From CAVQGZ01 sp963714455 (lineage in GTDB: Bacteria; Actinomycetota; Actinomycetes; Jiangellales; Jiangellaceae): a DNA stretch of 64,000 bases. Numbering within the stretch: position 1 is the stretch's first letter; every line of letters starts with the position of its first letter. Below, one piece after another: positions 36,240 to 45,341 of this stretch. Where the stretch lies: positions 196,111 through 260,110 of the forward strand of contig CAVQON010000019.1 in NCBI GenBank assembly GCA_963714455.1, in the 5' to 3' direction. The translations under genes and the position numbers were made by a program. The notes beneath the pieces were generated by a model that was not told where the DNA came from, did no database searches, and saw only the letters and a program-made list of their open reading frames with translations.

Positions 36240-37775
36240 CTACATGGGGTCGGGCAACGTCTGGGTCGGGAAGGTGTCGCCCGGCGCCGCCGGGGCCGCG
36301 GGTATCTGGATCTCGCGCTTGAGGATCTTGCCCGTCGGCCCCATCGGCAGCTCGCCGGTCACCCAGATGACCCGCGGGTACTTGTAGGCCGCCACCCGCT
36401 CCTTGGCGAACTCGCGCAGCTCGTCCTCGCTCGCCTGCGCCCCAGGCTTGAGCGTGACCGCGGCCGCGACCTCCTCGCCCAGCTCGGGGTGCGGGATGCC
36501 CACGACGGCGACCGTCGCCACGGCCGGGTGCTCGTACAGCACCTCCTCGACCTCGCGCGGGTAGACGTTGTAGCCGCCACGGATGATCATGTCTTTGGCC
36601 CGGTCGACGATGAAGTAGTAGTTCTCGTCGTCGCGGCGGGCCAGGTCACCGGAGCGGAACCAGCCGTCCTTGATCGACCACGCGGTGGCCTCAGGGTTGC
36701 CGAGGTAGCCCTTCATGACGTTGTGGCCCTTGATGGCGATCTCGCCGATCTCGCCCTCGGCCACGTCGTTCCAGTCGTCGTCGATCAGGCGGAACTCCAC
36801 TCCCTCGACCGGCTGGCCGATGGAACCGGGCTTGCGCTCGCGGTCGCCGTGGTTGAACGAGGCGACCGGGGAGGTCTCCGACAGCCCGTAGCCCTCGAGG
36901 ATGAAGGCGTTGAACGTCTTCTCGAAGCCCTTGAGCACCTCGACCGGCAGCGAGGCGCCGCCGGACGCGCACACCCGCAGGCTGGACAGGTCGTAGTCGC
37001 CCTTGGCGGGGTGCTGCAGCAGCGCCACGTACATGGTGGGCACGCCGAGCATGATCGTGACCTTGTCGCGCTGCAGGATCTCCAGGGCCTTCGTGGGCTC
37101 GAAGCGCGGGATGAGAGTCATCGTGGCGCCGGCGAGGGTCGCGGCGTTCATGCCGACCGTCTGGCCGAAGGAGTGGAAGAGGGGAAGCCCACCGAAGACC
37201 ATGTCGTCGGCGCTCAGGCCGACCAGGTCGACGCTGATCTGAGCGTTGCGGCCCATGTTGCTGTGGGTCAGCTCGGCACCCTTGGGTGAGCCGGTCGTGC
37301 CCGAGGTGTACAGCACCACGGCGGTGTCGTCGTCGGCCCGCTCGACGAAGGGCCCGGGCTCGTGGGTCATCAGCTCGCCCACGAACTCCGTCGCGCTCAC
37401 CGAGATGTACTCGGCCCCGGCGTCCGCGGCGCCCTTGCTGGCCTCCTCGCCCACGCCGTCCCAGGCGAAGAAGGCCTTGGCCTCGGCGTCGCGCAGCACG
37501 AAGGCGAACTCGCGTCCCTTGTAGAGGGGGTTCATCGGCACCACGACGCCGCCGGCCCAGAGGATGCCGTAGTAGATGATCGGCATCTGCGGGATGTTGG
37601 GCAGGCTCACACCCACCCGGTCTCCGGGCTGGACGCCCAGCTCGCCGAGCCAGCCGGCCACCCGTGAGGCGGCGTTGGCGAGAACGCCGTAGGGCACCAC
37701 GGTGTCGTCCAGCTTGATGGCGGCGTGGGCGGGGTCGGCCCCAGCGGTGCGGCGGAGGTTCTCGGCGAGGTTCAC
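36240..37775 (-). CDS. Long-chain fatty-acid--CoA ligase (AMP-binding)
   Basis: The 511-residue enzyme has the acyl-adenylate motifs YTSGTTGSPKG (P-loop), GYGLSETSP, GWFRSGDLARRD and the catalytic C-terminal lysine in PTGKILKREI. The size and sequence fit medium/long-chain acyl-CoA synthetases used in beta-oxidation or lipid synthesis. Residues such as YYGILWAGGVVVPMNPLYKG fit the FadD-like group. GTG 37775 has AAGGGA about 7 nt upstream. It is probably monocistronic and is followed by the sulfatase gene after 34 bp. Confidence 0.93.
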   Translation of the reverse strand: MNLAENLRRTAGADPAHAAIKLDDTVVPYGVLANAASRVAGWLGELGVQPGDRVGVSLPNIPQMPIIYYGILWAGGVVVPMNPLYKGREFAFVLRDAEAKAFFAWDGVGEEASKGAADAGAEYISVSATEFVGELMTHEPGPFVERADDDTAVVLYTSGTTGSPKGAELTHSNMGRNAQISVDLVGLSADDMVFGGLPLFHSFGQTVGMNAATLAGATMTLIPRFEPTKALEILQRDKVTIMLGVPTMYVALLQHPAKGDYDLSSLRVCASGGASLPVEVLKGFEKTFNAFILEGYGLSETSPVASFNHGDRERKPGSIGQPVEGVEFRLIDDDWNDVAEGEIGEIAIKGHNVMKGYLGNPEATAWSIKDGWFRSGDLARRDDENYYFIVDRAKDMIIRGGYNVYPREVEEVLYEHPAVATVAVVGIPHPELGEEVAAAVTLKPGAQASEDELREFAKERVAAYKYPRVIWVTGELPMGPTGKILKREIQIPAAPAAPGDTFPTQTLPDPM

Positions 37776-37900
37776 GTGGCGTTCCCTTCAACGTGTGTGG
37801 GTTGCCGGGACTGTACGCCTGCGCGGATGGCGCGGGACCAGTGACCGCTGGCTTCTGGCACCCGAGCGGAGCATGCTCGAAGTGGAGGAGGTGAGAGCAG

Positions 37901-38437
37901 ATGCTCAGTCGCATCAGGGCGACGGGGTTGCTGGTGCCGCTGTCACTCGGCTCGCTGCTGCTCACCGGACTGGCCCCACTTCCGACCGTTGCGCAGGCCC
38001 CGATGACCGTCGCGGTGCCGAGCACGGCGGAGCAGGTGTCCGGTGATGTCACCGACGAGGTGGTGCTGCTGGCGCACAAGCGTCGCCACACCCGAATCGA
38101 GGCGGTCCGCGACCGTTGGGAGCACCGCGGAGGCGCCGACGCCATCTACGTGGACGTCAACCCGACCCTTGCGGGCCAGAAGTTCTACCGCGTGGTGGTC
38201 AAGGTCAAGCACGACGGCCGGTGGACGCGCTGTGCCCCCGAGCCGCACTACAAGCACCGCGACCGCGTCGGCCGGACGTGCAACGTCATGTCCGCCGAGC
38301 ACGCACGAGGCCGTGCCCCGCACGAGCTGACCGTGTTCACGGCGTGCAAGCACAAGGGCAACGGCAAGTACCGCGTCATCGTCCCCGCGCAGCACGGGTT
38401 CGCGCGCACGGTGGTGCACCCCCACAACCCGTCGTAG
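37901..38437 (+). CDS. Secreted protein of unknown function
   Basis: The 178-residue product has a signal peptide (residues 1-33, LLVPLSLGSLLLTGLAP, cleavage near AQA). A basic region (HKRRHTRIEAVRD) and a compact beta-rich domain with several cysteines follow (RCAPEP, RTCNVM, TACKHK). The cysteines suggest one or two disulfides outside the cell. ATG 37901 has GAGGAGGTGA upstream. No family is recognised. It is convergent with the LigD-type polymerase, 7 bp away. Confidence 0.75.
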   Translation: MLSRIRATGLLVPLSLGSLLLTGLAPLPTVAQAPMTVAVPSTAEQVSGDVTDEVVLLAHKRRHTRIEAVRDRWEHRGGADAIYVDVNPTLAGQKFYRVVVKVKHDGRWTRCAPEPHYKHRDRVGRTCNVMSAEHARGRAPHELTVFTACKHKGNGKYRVIVPAQHGFARTVVHPHNPS

Positions 38438-38444
38438 TCGCCGA

Positions 38445-39467
38445 TCAGTCCCGCGTCTTGCTCGGCTGCACGCGCTTCGGCTCGCCCGGCATCTTCGGGT
38501 AGTTGGGCGGGTAGGGCAGATCCTCAAGACCGCCGGCTTCGTCCGTGCGTGCCATCTCAAGCAGGGGTTCGAGGCTGAACGCGACGCCGTCGATGCTCTC
38601 GTGCGGGTCGCCGCGCTGCATGAGCAGGTCGGGCACCGTGCGCAAGGTGCAGTCGGCCGGGTCGACGTCGACGAGCTCCTCCCAGGTGAGCGGCGTCGAG
38701 ACGGTGGCGTCGCCACGACGGCGGACCGACCAGGCCGAGGCGATCGTGCGGTCGCGGGCGTTCTGGTTGTAGTCGACGAAGACCTGCTGGCCGCGCTCCT
38801 CCTTCCACCACGCCGTGGTGACCGCTCCCCCGGCCCGCCGGTCGACCTCGCGCGCGAAGGCGATTGCCGCCCGTCGTACCTCGATGAACGACCAGGCCGG
38901 CTCGATCCGCACGTAGACGTGCACGCCCCGCCCGCCGCTGGTCTTGGGGTAGCCGGTGTAGCCGAGCTCGTCGAGCAGGGGCCGGACGTGGTCGAGCGCG
39001 ATGGTGCGGGCGTCGTCGAAGTCGGTGCCGGGCTGCGGGTCGAGGTCGATGCGCAGCTCGTCCGGGTGCTCGGTGTCGGAGCAGCGGGCGTGCCACGGGT
39101 GGAATGTCACGGTGCCCAGGTTCGCTGCCCAGACGATGTCGGCCGGACCGGTGACCGCCAACGCGTCGGCATGGCGCCCGGACGGGAACGTCACTCGGCA
39201 GGTCGACATCCAGTCGGGTGCGTAGTGCGGCAGCCGCTTCTGGTAGATCTCCTCGCCGTCCACGCCGTCCGGAAAGCGCTGCAGGTACGTGGGCCGGTTG
39301 TGCAGGGCTCGCACGATGGCCGGACCCACGGCCACGTAGTACTCGACGAGCGCGCGCTTGGTGATCGGTCCGCCCGGGGCGGCGGGGAAGTAGACCTTGT
39401 CGGGGTTGCTCACGCGGACGTCGTGCCCGTCCACCTCGATCTCGATCGCCTCGCCCGCCGACGCCAT
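38445..39467 (-). CDS. LigD-type DNA polymerase/primase domain protein
   Basis: The 340-residue protein is a free-standing polymerase domain of the LigD/PolDom (archaeo-eukaryotic primase) family. It has the metal-binding DLDP (Asp141, Asp143), TSGGRGVHVYVRI and the late FVDYNQNARDRTIASAWSVR motif. Such enzymes add ribonucleotides or fill gaps during Ku/LigD end-joining. Ligase and nuclease domains are absent here; a separate ATP ligase is at 25.8 kb. ATG 39467 lies 7 nt after TAGCGT, which overlaps the stop codon of the upstream ABC gene. GTG 39476 is an alternative start. Confidence 0.92.
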   Translation of the reverse strand: MASAGEAIEIEVDGHDVRVSNPDKVYFPAAPGGPITKRALVEYYVAVGPAIVRALHNRPTYLQRFPDGVDGEEIYQKRLPHYAPDWMSTCRVTFPSGRHADALAVTGPADIVWAANLGTVTFHPWHARCSDTEHPDELRIDLDPQPGTDFDDARTIALDHVRPLLDELGYTGYPKTSGGRGVHVYVRIEPAWSFIEVRRAAIAFAREVDRRAGGAVTTAWWKEERGQQVFVDYNQNARDRTIASAWSVRRRGDATVSTPLTWEELVDVDPADCTLRTVPDLLMQRGDPHESIDGVAFSLEPLLEMARTDEAGGLEDLPYPPNYPKMPGEPKRVQPSKTRD

Positions 39468-39474
39468 GGCGCGC

Positions 39475-39480
39475 ACGCTA
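39475..39480 (-). promoter_or_regulatory. -10 box TAGCGT overlapping the ABC gene stop codon
   Basis: The TAG stop of the upstream ABC ATPase gene (39478-39480) starts TAGCGT. ATG 39467 follows after 7 nt, as at the aidB-like/glgX and DsbD/hydrolase junctions. Confidence 0.5.
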
Positions 39481-40452
39481 CGGCAGGTGGCAGGCCACCT
39501 GGTGCTCGCTCACCGACGCCAGCACGCCCGGGTCGACGGTGCGGCACGCCCCCAGCACCCCGGCTTGCTCGGCCGCCCCGGAGGCCACGGCCGGGCAACG
39601 CGGGTGAAACCGGCATCCTGCCGCCACGTCGGTGGGGTCGGGCGGCTCCCCCGCGAGCAGCACGGGGGTTCGGTGCGGGTGGGCCGGGTCGGGCACGACC
39701 GAGACGAGCGCCCGCGTGTACGGGTGGCGGGGAGACTCCAGCACCTCTTCGGTCGTTCCGGTCTCGACGAGGCGTCCGAGGTACATGACGGCGATGCGGT
39801 CGGCCACCGTCCAGGCCAGGCCGAGGTCGTGGGTGACGATCACCACGGTGAGGCCCAGCTCGTCACGCAGCCGCAGCAACAGGGCGAGGATCTCTCCGCG
39901 CACCGAGGCGTCCAGCGACGAGACGGGTTCGTCGGCGATGAGCACCTGCGGCTGCAGCACGAGTGCCCCGGCGATCACGACCCGTTGACGCTGCCCTCCG
40001 GACAGCTCGGCGGGGTAGGCGTCGAAGAACCGCTCCGGCGGGCGCAGACCGGCCAGCGCCAGCGCCTCGGCGACGCGGCGGTCGACGTCCCCGAGCTTGT
40101 GCACGCGCACCCCCTCGGCAACCGCCTCGAAGACAGTGCGGCGCGGGTTGAGCGCGCCAGTCGGGTCCTGCAGCACGAGCTGGACGGTGCGCCGGTAGGC
40201 GGTGAGCGCCCGGGCCCGCGTGGGCAACGCTCGCCCCGCGACGCTCACCGAGCCCGACGTCGGGCGCACGAGGCCCAGCAGTGCTCGGGCCAGCGTGGTC
40301 TTGCCGCACCCGGACTCGCCGACCAGGGCCACGATCTCACCGGCGAACAAGGACAGGTCGACCCCGTCGACGGCTCGGGCCAGCGTGCCCCGAGACTCGA
40401 AGTGCACGCACAGGTCCGCGGTGCTCAGCAGCGGCTCGCCCCGGTCGGTCAC
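39478..40452 (-). CDS. Oligopeptide ABC transporter ATPase (DppF/OppF type)
   Basis: The 324-residue ATPase has Walker A GESGCGKT (45-52), signature LSGGQRQRV, Walker B VLIADEPVSSLDAS and the switch His in VIVTHDLGL. The C-terminal oligopeptide-type extension has a cysteine-containing CRFHPRCPA that may hold an iron-sulfur site in this family. GTG 40452 overlaps the stop of the partner ATPase gene (GTGA). Last gene of the five-gene transporter operon, whose substrate is likely peptides or a peptide-like compound. Confidence 0.94.
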   Translation of the reverse strand: MTDRGEPLLSTADLCVHFESRGTLARAVDGVDLSLFAGEIVALVGESGCGKTTLARALLGLVRPTSGSVSVAGRALPTRARALTAYRRTVQLVLQDPTGALNPRRTVFEAVAEGVRVHKLGDVDRRVAEALALAGLRPPERFFDAYPAELSGGQRQRVVIAGALVLQPQVLIADEPVSSLDASVRGEILALLLRLRDELGLTVVIVTHDLGLAWTVADRIAVMYLGRLVETGTTEEVLESPRHPYTRALVSVVPDPAHPHRTPVLLAGEPPDPTDVAAGCRFHPRCPAVASGAAEQAGVLGACRTVDPGVLASVSEHQVACHLP

Positions 40453-41444
40453 GGTGCCACCACCGGCTGCTCGGCGGTAGCGGCGTCGGGCGTGGCGCGC
40501 AGGCAGGCAGCCGTGCGACCGGGGCCGACCGCAGCAAGACGCACGTCGGTGACGGCGCACTCGTCAAGGGCCTCGGGGCAGCGTGGATGGAAGGAGCACC
40601 CGGACGGGATCGCGCGCGGGTCGGGGGGGTCGCCGGGCAGCCCACGCGGGGCGCGACGAAGCGCGGGGTCGCCGATGCTGGGGAAGGCCGCGGCGAGTCC
40701 GCGCGCATACGGGTGCGCCGCCGACTGGAGCACCTGGGCGGACGGCCCTTCTTCGACGACCCGGCCCGCGTACATCACCGCGAGGCGCTCGCAGGTGGTG
40801 GCCAGCGATGCCAGGTCGTGGCTGATCATCACCAGCCCGGCGCCCTGGTCCCGCACCAGGTCGGTGAGCAGCGCGAGCACTTGCGCCTGCACCATGACGT
40901 CCAGGGCCGTGGTCGGCTCGTCGGCGATCACCAGCCGGGGCGAGCACGCGAGCGCGAGCGCGATCATCACCCGCTGCTTCTGCCCGCCGGAGAGCTGGTG
41001 CGGGTAGGCCTGGGCGTGCCGTGCCGGCAGCCCCACCTGCTCGAGCAGGTCGCTCACCCGGGCCTTGGCACCCTGCTCGTCGGCCAGCCGGTGCACCAGC
41101 ATCGGCTCGGCCAGCTGGCGGCCGATCCGCTGGACGGGGTTGAGGGAGTGCAGCGCACCCTGGAACACCACCGACGCCCCGGCCCACCGCACGGCGCGCA
41201 CCTCACCCCACGACATGGCGGCAACGTCGTTGTCCTCGAAGCGCACCGCCCCGTCGACGCGGGCACCGTCGGGCAGCAGTCGCAGCACGGGTCGCACGAG
41301 CGTCGACTTGCCCGACCCCGACTCCCCCGCGATTCCCAGGGTCTCCCCTGCCTCCAGGCGCAGGGACACGCCGCGCACCGCCGGCACGTCGTGCCCACGT
41401 ACCCGGTAGGTGACGTGCACGTCGTCGAGCTCGAGCAGGCTCAT
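40449..41444 (-). CDS. Oligopeptide ABC transporter ATPase (DppD/OppD type)
   Basis: The 331-residue ATPase has Walker A GESGSGKST, signature LSGGQKQRV, Walker B LVIADEPTTALDV and VMISHDLAS. A C-terminal cysteine motif (CSFHPRCPEAL) is typical of oligopeptide/dipeptide ATPases. It should form the heterodimeric motor with the downstream DppF-like protein. Its ATG overlaps the upstream permease stop by 4 nt, and its own stop overlaps the next start, so the operon is tightly packed. Confidence 0.94.
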   Translation of the reverse strand: MSLLELDDVHVTYRVRGHDVPAVRGVSLRLEAGETLGIAGESGSGKSTLVRPVLRLLPDGARVDGAVRFEDNDVAAMSWGEVRAVRWAGASVVFQGALHSLNPVQRIGRQLAEPMLVHRLADEQGAKARVSDLLEQVGLPARHAQAYPHQLSGGQKQRVMIALALACSPRLVIADEPTTALDVMVQAQVLALLTDLVRDQGAGLVMISHDLASLATTCERLAVMYAGRVVEEGPSAQVLQSAAHPYARGLAAAFPSIGDPALRRAPRGLPGDPPDPRAIPSGCSFHPRCPEALDECAVTDVRLAAVGPGRTAACLRATPDAATAEQPVVAP

Positions 41445-42340
41445 GTCGCGTCACGCAGCCGCGGGTCGACGACGCGCTCCAGCGCCCGGCCGACGAGGGT
41501 GAACGACAGCACGACAACCACCACGCAGAGCCCTGGCGGCAACAGGTACCACCACGCCTCGGTCGATACCGCGCCGGAGGTGAACGCCCCGTCCAGCATC
41601 GAGCCCCACGACACACGCAAGGGGTCGCCCAGCCCCAGGAACGACAGAGTCGTCTCGGCCAGGATCGCCACCGCCACCGTCAGGGTGGTGTTGGCGAACA
41701 CCAGCGGTGCCACGTTGGGCAGCACGTGGTGGCGCATCTGGTGCCAGTTGCCGGCCCCGAGCACCTTCGCGCGCTCGATGTAGGGACGGCCTTCGATCGC
41801 GAGCGTCTGCGCCCGGATGAGCCGCGCTGTCCCGGGCCACGACGTCACGCCGATCACGATGGCGACGTTGACCAGGGAGCGGCCCAGGATGGTGGCAAGC
41901 ACGATCGCCAGCGGCAGGTAGGGGATGACGAGAAACCACTCCGTCACGCGGTCGAGGGTCCCGCCGACCCAGCCGCGGAAGTGACCGGCACCGACACCCA
42001 TGGCGGTGCCGATGAGCATCGAGATGGCCGTCGCGAGCAGTCCGATGAACAGCGACACCCGCGCTCCCCAGATGAGCAGGGTGAGCACGGAGCGGCCCAC
42101 CTCGTCGGTGCCCAGCGGAAAGCCTGCGGTCGGCGGAGCCAGCGGCTGGCCGGTCGCGGTCGTGACGCGCAGGCCCTCGGGGTCGGCAAGCAGAGGTGCC
42201 AGCACGGCGACGGCGGCGAACAGTCCGAGCACGACGAGGCCGGCCATGCCCGAGCGGCTGCGGCGGAACTCCGCCCAGCTCGACCGGGCGCGGCGGGGCT
42301 CGGCTCGTCCCGAGCCGGCACTGACCGGTGCGGCGCTCAC
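41441..42340 (-). CDS. ABC transporter permease (DppC/OppC type)
   Basis: The 299-residue protein has an N-terminal helix (MAGLVVLGLFAAVAVLAPLLA), a TATGQPLAPPT loop, PLGTDEVGRSVL and five further helices. The EAA-like loop is RAKVLGAGNWHQMRHHVLPN. This is the DppC-type permease signature. It pairs with the DppB-like permease upstream; the two genes overlap by ATGA. The start codon ATG is at 42340. Confidence 0.94.
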   Translation of the reverse strand: MSAAPVSAGSGRAEPRRARSSWAEFRRSRSGMAGLVVLGLFAAVAVLAPLLADPEGLRVTTATGQPLAPPTAGFPLGTDEVGRSVLTLLIWGARVSLFIGLLATAISMLIGTAMGVGAGHFRGWVGGTLDRVTEWFLVIPYLPLAIVLATILGRSLVNVAIVIGVTSWPGTARLIRAQTLAIEGRPYIERAKVLGAGNWHQMRHHVLPNVAPLVFANTTLTVAVAILAETTLSFLGLGDPLRVSWGSMLDGAFTSGAVSTEAWWYLLPPGLCVVVVVLSFTLVGRALERVVDPRLRDAT

Positions 42341-43380
42341 TGGCGCACTCGCGGGTCAAGGCGTCCGTAGAGGAGGTCGGCGACGAAGTTCGCGACGATC
42401 ACCCCGACGGAGAACACCAGGAAGAGCCCCTGCAGCAGCGGGTAGTCCGGCACTCGCAGCGCCTCGTACGTGAGCAGGCCGAGGCCGGGGATCGAGAACA
42501 CCGTCTCGATCGTGATCGCCCCGGACACGACGAACCCGAGGTTGAGGGCGATGAGGGTGGTCGTCGGCAGCATCGCGTTCGGGACGGCGTGGCGGCGCCG
42601 CACGTCGGCGTCGCGAAGCCCCTTGGCGCGGGCGGTGACGAGGTAGTCCTCCTTGAGCTCGTCGAGCAGGGACGAGCGCATCACGAGGTGGTACTCGGCC
42701 AAGAAGACCAGCGCGAGCGTGGTGACGGGCAGCACCAGGTGGTGGGCGATGTCGAGGACGCCCTCGAGCGACGCGGGGTCGAGGCCGGGCGTGATGAGGC
42801 CGCCGGTCGGGAAGAGCCCGGGGATCGGGCCCATGCCCACAGCGAACACCGCGAGCAGCAGCAGCCCGAGCCAGAACTCCGGCATCGAGTAGAGCGTGAG
42901 CGAGACGCCGGTGCTGACCGTGTCGAAGCGCCCGCCACGGTTCCACGCCGAGCGGATGCCGAGGTAGACCCCGACCATGCTGGCGATCAAGATCCCGGTG
43001 CCGACCAGCAGCAACGTGGGCCAGAGCCGGTCGGCGATCACCTCGGCGACCGGGGCCCGGAACTTGAACGAGATGCCCAGCTCGCCGCGCAGCAGGTTGC
43101 CCAGGTAGGTGACGAACTGCTGCGGCAAGGGCTGGTCGAGCCCGAAGTCGCGGCGCAGCGCCTCCACCTGCTCGGCGGGAACCTGACGGTTGCGGGTGAG
43201 GTTGCGGGCCGGGTCACCAGGCAGCACCCGGAAGAGGAAGAAGTTGAAGACCACGACAAACGCCAGCGTGCCCAGGGCCGCCAGGCCGCGTCGCACGACC
43301 CATCGGGACGGGCCGCGCCGCCGGCCGGCCACGTCCGGGACGGCAGCGGGGTCGGCGGCGGCGATCCCCGCGGTGCTCAT
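42337..43380 (-). CDS. ABC transporter permease (DppB/OppB type)
   Basis: The 347-residue permease has the DppB-type N-terminal helix (LAALGTLAFVVVFNFFLFRVLPGDPA), a long extracytoplasmic loop (FGLDQPLPQQF), then five helices. The EAA-like loop is TARAKGLRDADVRRRHAVPN. The open frame extends upstream into the substrate-binding gene, but ATG 43380 is correctly placed, 7 nt after the stop of that gene. An Arg-rich N-terminus faces the cytosol. Expression is presumably joint with the rest of the operon. Confidence 0.93.
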   Translation of the reverse strand: MSTAGIAAADPAAVPDVAGRRRGPSRWVVRRGLAALGTLAFVVVFNFFLFRVLPGDPARNLTRNRQVPAEQVEALRRDFGLDQPLPQQFVTYLGNLLRGELGISFKFRAPVAEVIADRLWPTLLLVGTGILIASMVGVYLGIRSAWNRGGRFDTVSTGVSLTLYSMPEFWLGLLLLAVFAVGMGPIPGLFPTGGLITPGLDPASLEGVLDIAHHLVLPVTTLALVFLAEYHLVMRSSLLDELKEDYLVTARAKGLRDADVRRRHAVPNAMLPTTTLIALNLGFVVSGAITIETVFSIPGLGLLTYEALRVPDYPLLQGLFLVFSVGVIVANFVADLLYGRLDPRVRQ

Positions 43381-43387
43381 GACGGGG

Positions 43388-45247
43388 TTACTCCCGGTCG
43401 TCGTCGCCGCCACGGCGACGGCGGGCCAGCGCGACACCGGCTCCGAGCGCAGCCAGCAGCCCGACGCCGACGAGCACCGGCACCAGCGCGGAGGACGACG
43501 CGGCGTCGTCGCTCTCCCCCGGGGCGTCCGTCGCAGCGGCGGTCTCGGCCGGCGTGGCCTCGTCCACCGGGGTGATCTGGCGATAGGTGAAGGTGCCGAA
43601 CTGGAAGATGACCGGGCCGTCCGGGGCGGGTTGTGGCGCGACGTTCGTCCACCGGTCGCTGCGGTAGGCCTGCAGGTCGGCGTTGTAGACGTTGACGACA
43701 TACGGCACGTCGTCGTACAGGATCGCCTGCATCTGCTGGACGATCTCGGCGCGCGCCGCCGCGTCGGTCTCGCGGGCCTGCTGCTCGTACAGGTCGTCGT
43801 AGTCGGGGTTGCAGTAGTGCGAGTCGGACAGACCGGCGACGAAGTTGCCGTTCGGGCGCTGGGTGCTGCGCGAGTCGCACAGGAACACCGACAGCATGAA
43901 GTCGGGGTCGGGGTCGACGCTCCATCCCCAGTCGAAGATCTCGTACGTGCCGTCGCCGTTGATCTCGATCAGCCGGTTCTCGTCCACGACCTCGATCTCG
44001 ACGTCGATGCCCAGCTCGGCGAACCACTCCTGCACGAACGGCGCGAGCCGCTGCGAGGTCGGCGACTCCGAGCGGGAGTAGTACCGGATGCCGGTGAGGG
44101 GCTGCGTACCGTCGGGCATGCGCCGTACTCCATCGTCCCCGCGGGCGTACCCGGCCTCGTCGAGCAGCCGGTTCGCCTCGTCCAGGTCGAACGGAAAGGT
44201 CTCGTCCGGGGTGTAGTGCAGGTCGGCGTACACGGGCGGGATGACAGTCGTGCCGAGCTCGCTCAGCCCCCCGTACAGGCGCTGCGCGATCGTCTCACGG
44301 TCGACGGCGTGTGCCAGCGCACGGCGGAACTCCGGGTCGGTGAACGCGGGGTGTCCGTCGCCGATGGGCTCGCCGTCCGTGGTCGCGGCACCGGTGTTGA
44401 AGCCGATCTGCTCGAACCCGGTCGAGGCCGCGGCCAGGGTGGTGATGCCCTCGACGCCCTCCAACGAGGTGAACGTGGTGGACGAGAGCCCGCTCACGAT
44501 GTCGACCTCGCCCTTGCGCAGAGCCTGCACGAGGGCGTCCTCGGCGCCGAACACGCGAAGCACGACCTCGTCGACGACCGGGGCGCCGGCCCAGTAGTCG
44601 TCGTTGGCTTCGAACCGAAGAAACTGACCCGGTCGGTACTCGATCAGCGTGAAAGGACCGGAGCCGATCAGCGGCTCGTTGGCGAACGTCGTGGTCTCGT
44701 CGGCCGAGACGTCGGTCCAGATGTGCTCGGGCAGGATGGGCAGGGTCAGGGCGTTCATCACCGGGGACGGCCGGTCGACGGTCACCACCAGGGTCGTGTC
44801 GTCGGTGGCCTCGGCCGATGTCATGGCGTCGACAAAGCTGCCCCAGTTCGTCTGCTCGGCGTCGCCCTCGATGATGCGCGTGAGCGTGTACGCGGCGTCG
44901 GCTGCGGTCAACGGCGTTCCGTCCGACCAGACGGCGTCGTCGCGGATCTGGTACGTCCAGGTCGTCCCGTCGTCGGACTCCGCCCACGACTCGGCGAGGG
45001 CAGGCACCGGGGTCAGGTCGTCCTGGGAGTAGCCGATGAGGCTGTCGTAGGTGAGCCCCCACACCTCGAACGCCTCCAGCACGATGCCGGCGAACGGGTT
45101 GAGGGAGTCGACGTCCTGCAGCAGGCCGACGGTCAGGACGGAGGGGTCGTCGTCCTGCGCGGCGGCAGGCACGACGAGGGTCGCCAGAAGTCCGGCGAGC
45201 GCGGCTACGCCGAGCAGTCGGGGTCGGCGGAAGGCGCGCAGGGTCAT
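43388..45247 (-). CDS. ABC transporter substrate-binding protein (SBP family 5), C-terminally anchored
   Basis: The 619-residue protein has a signal peptide ending near AAA (about residue 30) with no lipobox, and the SBP-bac-5 domain (WAESDDGTTWTYQIRDDAVWSDGTPLT). It also has a C-terminal membrane segment (VLVGVGLLAALGAGVALA) followed by RRRRGG. Gram-positive binding proteins are usually lipoproteins; here a C-terminal helix seems to anchor the protein. A Thr/Asp-rich linker precedes the helix. It is the first gene of the operon, and GGGGG lies 8 nt before ATG 45247. Peptides are the likely cargo. Confidence 0.93.
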   Translation of the reverse strand: MTLRAFRRPRLLGVAALAGLLATLVVPAAAQDDDPSVLTVGLLQDVDSLNPFAGIVLEAFEVWGLTYDSLIGYSQDDLTPVPALAESWAESDDGTTWTYQIRDDAVWSDGTPLTAADAAYTLTRIIEGDAEQTNWGSFVDAMTSAEATDDTTLVVTVDRPSPVMNALTLPILPEHIWTDVSADETTTFANEPLIGSGPFTLIEYRPGQFLRFEANDDYWAGAPVVDEVVLRVFGAEDALVQALRKGEVDIVSGLSSTTFTSLEGVEGITTLAAASTGFEQIGFNTGAATTDGEPIGDGHPAFTDPEFRRALAHAVDRETIAQRLYGGLSELGTTVIPPVYADLHYTPDETFPFDLDEANRLLDEAGYARGDDGVRRMPDGTQPLTGIRYYSRSESPTSQRLAPFVQEWFAELGIDVEIEVVDENRLIEINGDGTYEIFDWGWSVDPDPDFMLSVFLCDSRSTQRPNGNFVAGLSDSHYCNPDYDDLYEQQARETDAAARAEIVQQMQAILYDDVPYVVNVYNADLQAYRSDRWTNVAPQPAPDGPVIFQFGTFTYRQITPVDEATPAETAAATDAPGESDDAASSSALVPVLVGVGLLAALGAGVALARRRRGGDDDRE

Positions 45248-45327
45248 TCGAACCCCCAAGGGGAGAGCAGGAACGGTGGGCGAATGATGAGGCTTGGCAA
45301 CCGCGTTGTCCATACGCCTCGCGGGGC

Positions 45328-45333
45328 TAGATT
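45328..45333 (+). promoter_or_regulatory. -10 box TAGATT of a leaderless promoter
   Basis: TAGATT lies 8 nt before GTG 45342. The divergent ABC operon starts 95 bp to the left. Confidence 0.45.
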
Positions 45334-45341
45334 TCGTGGTC

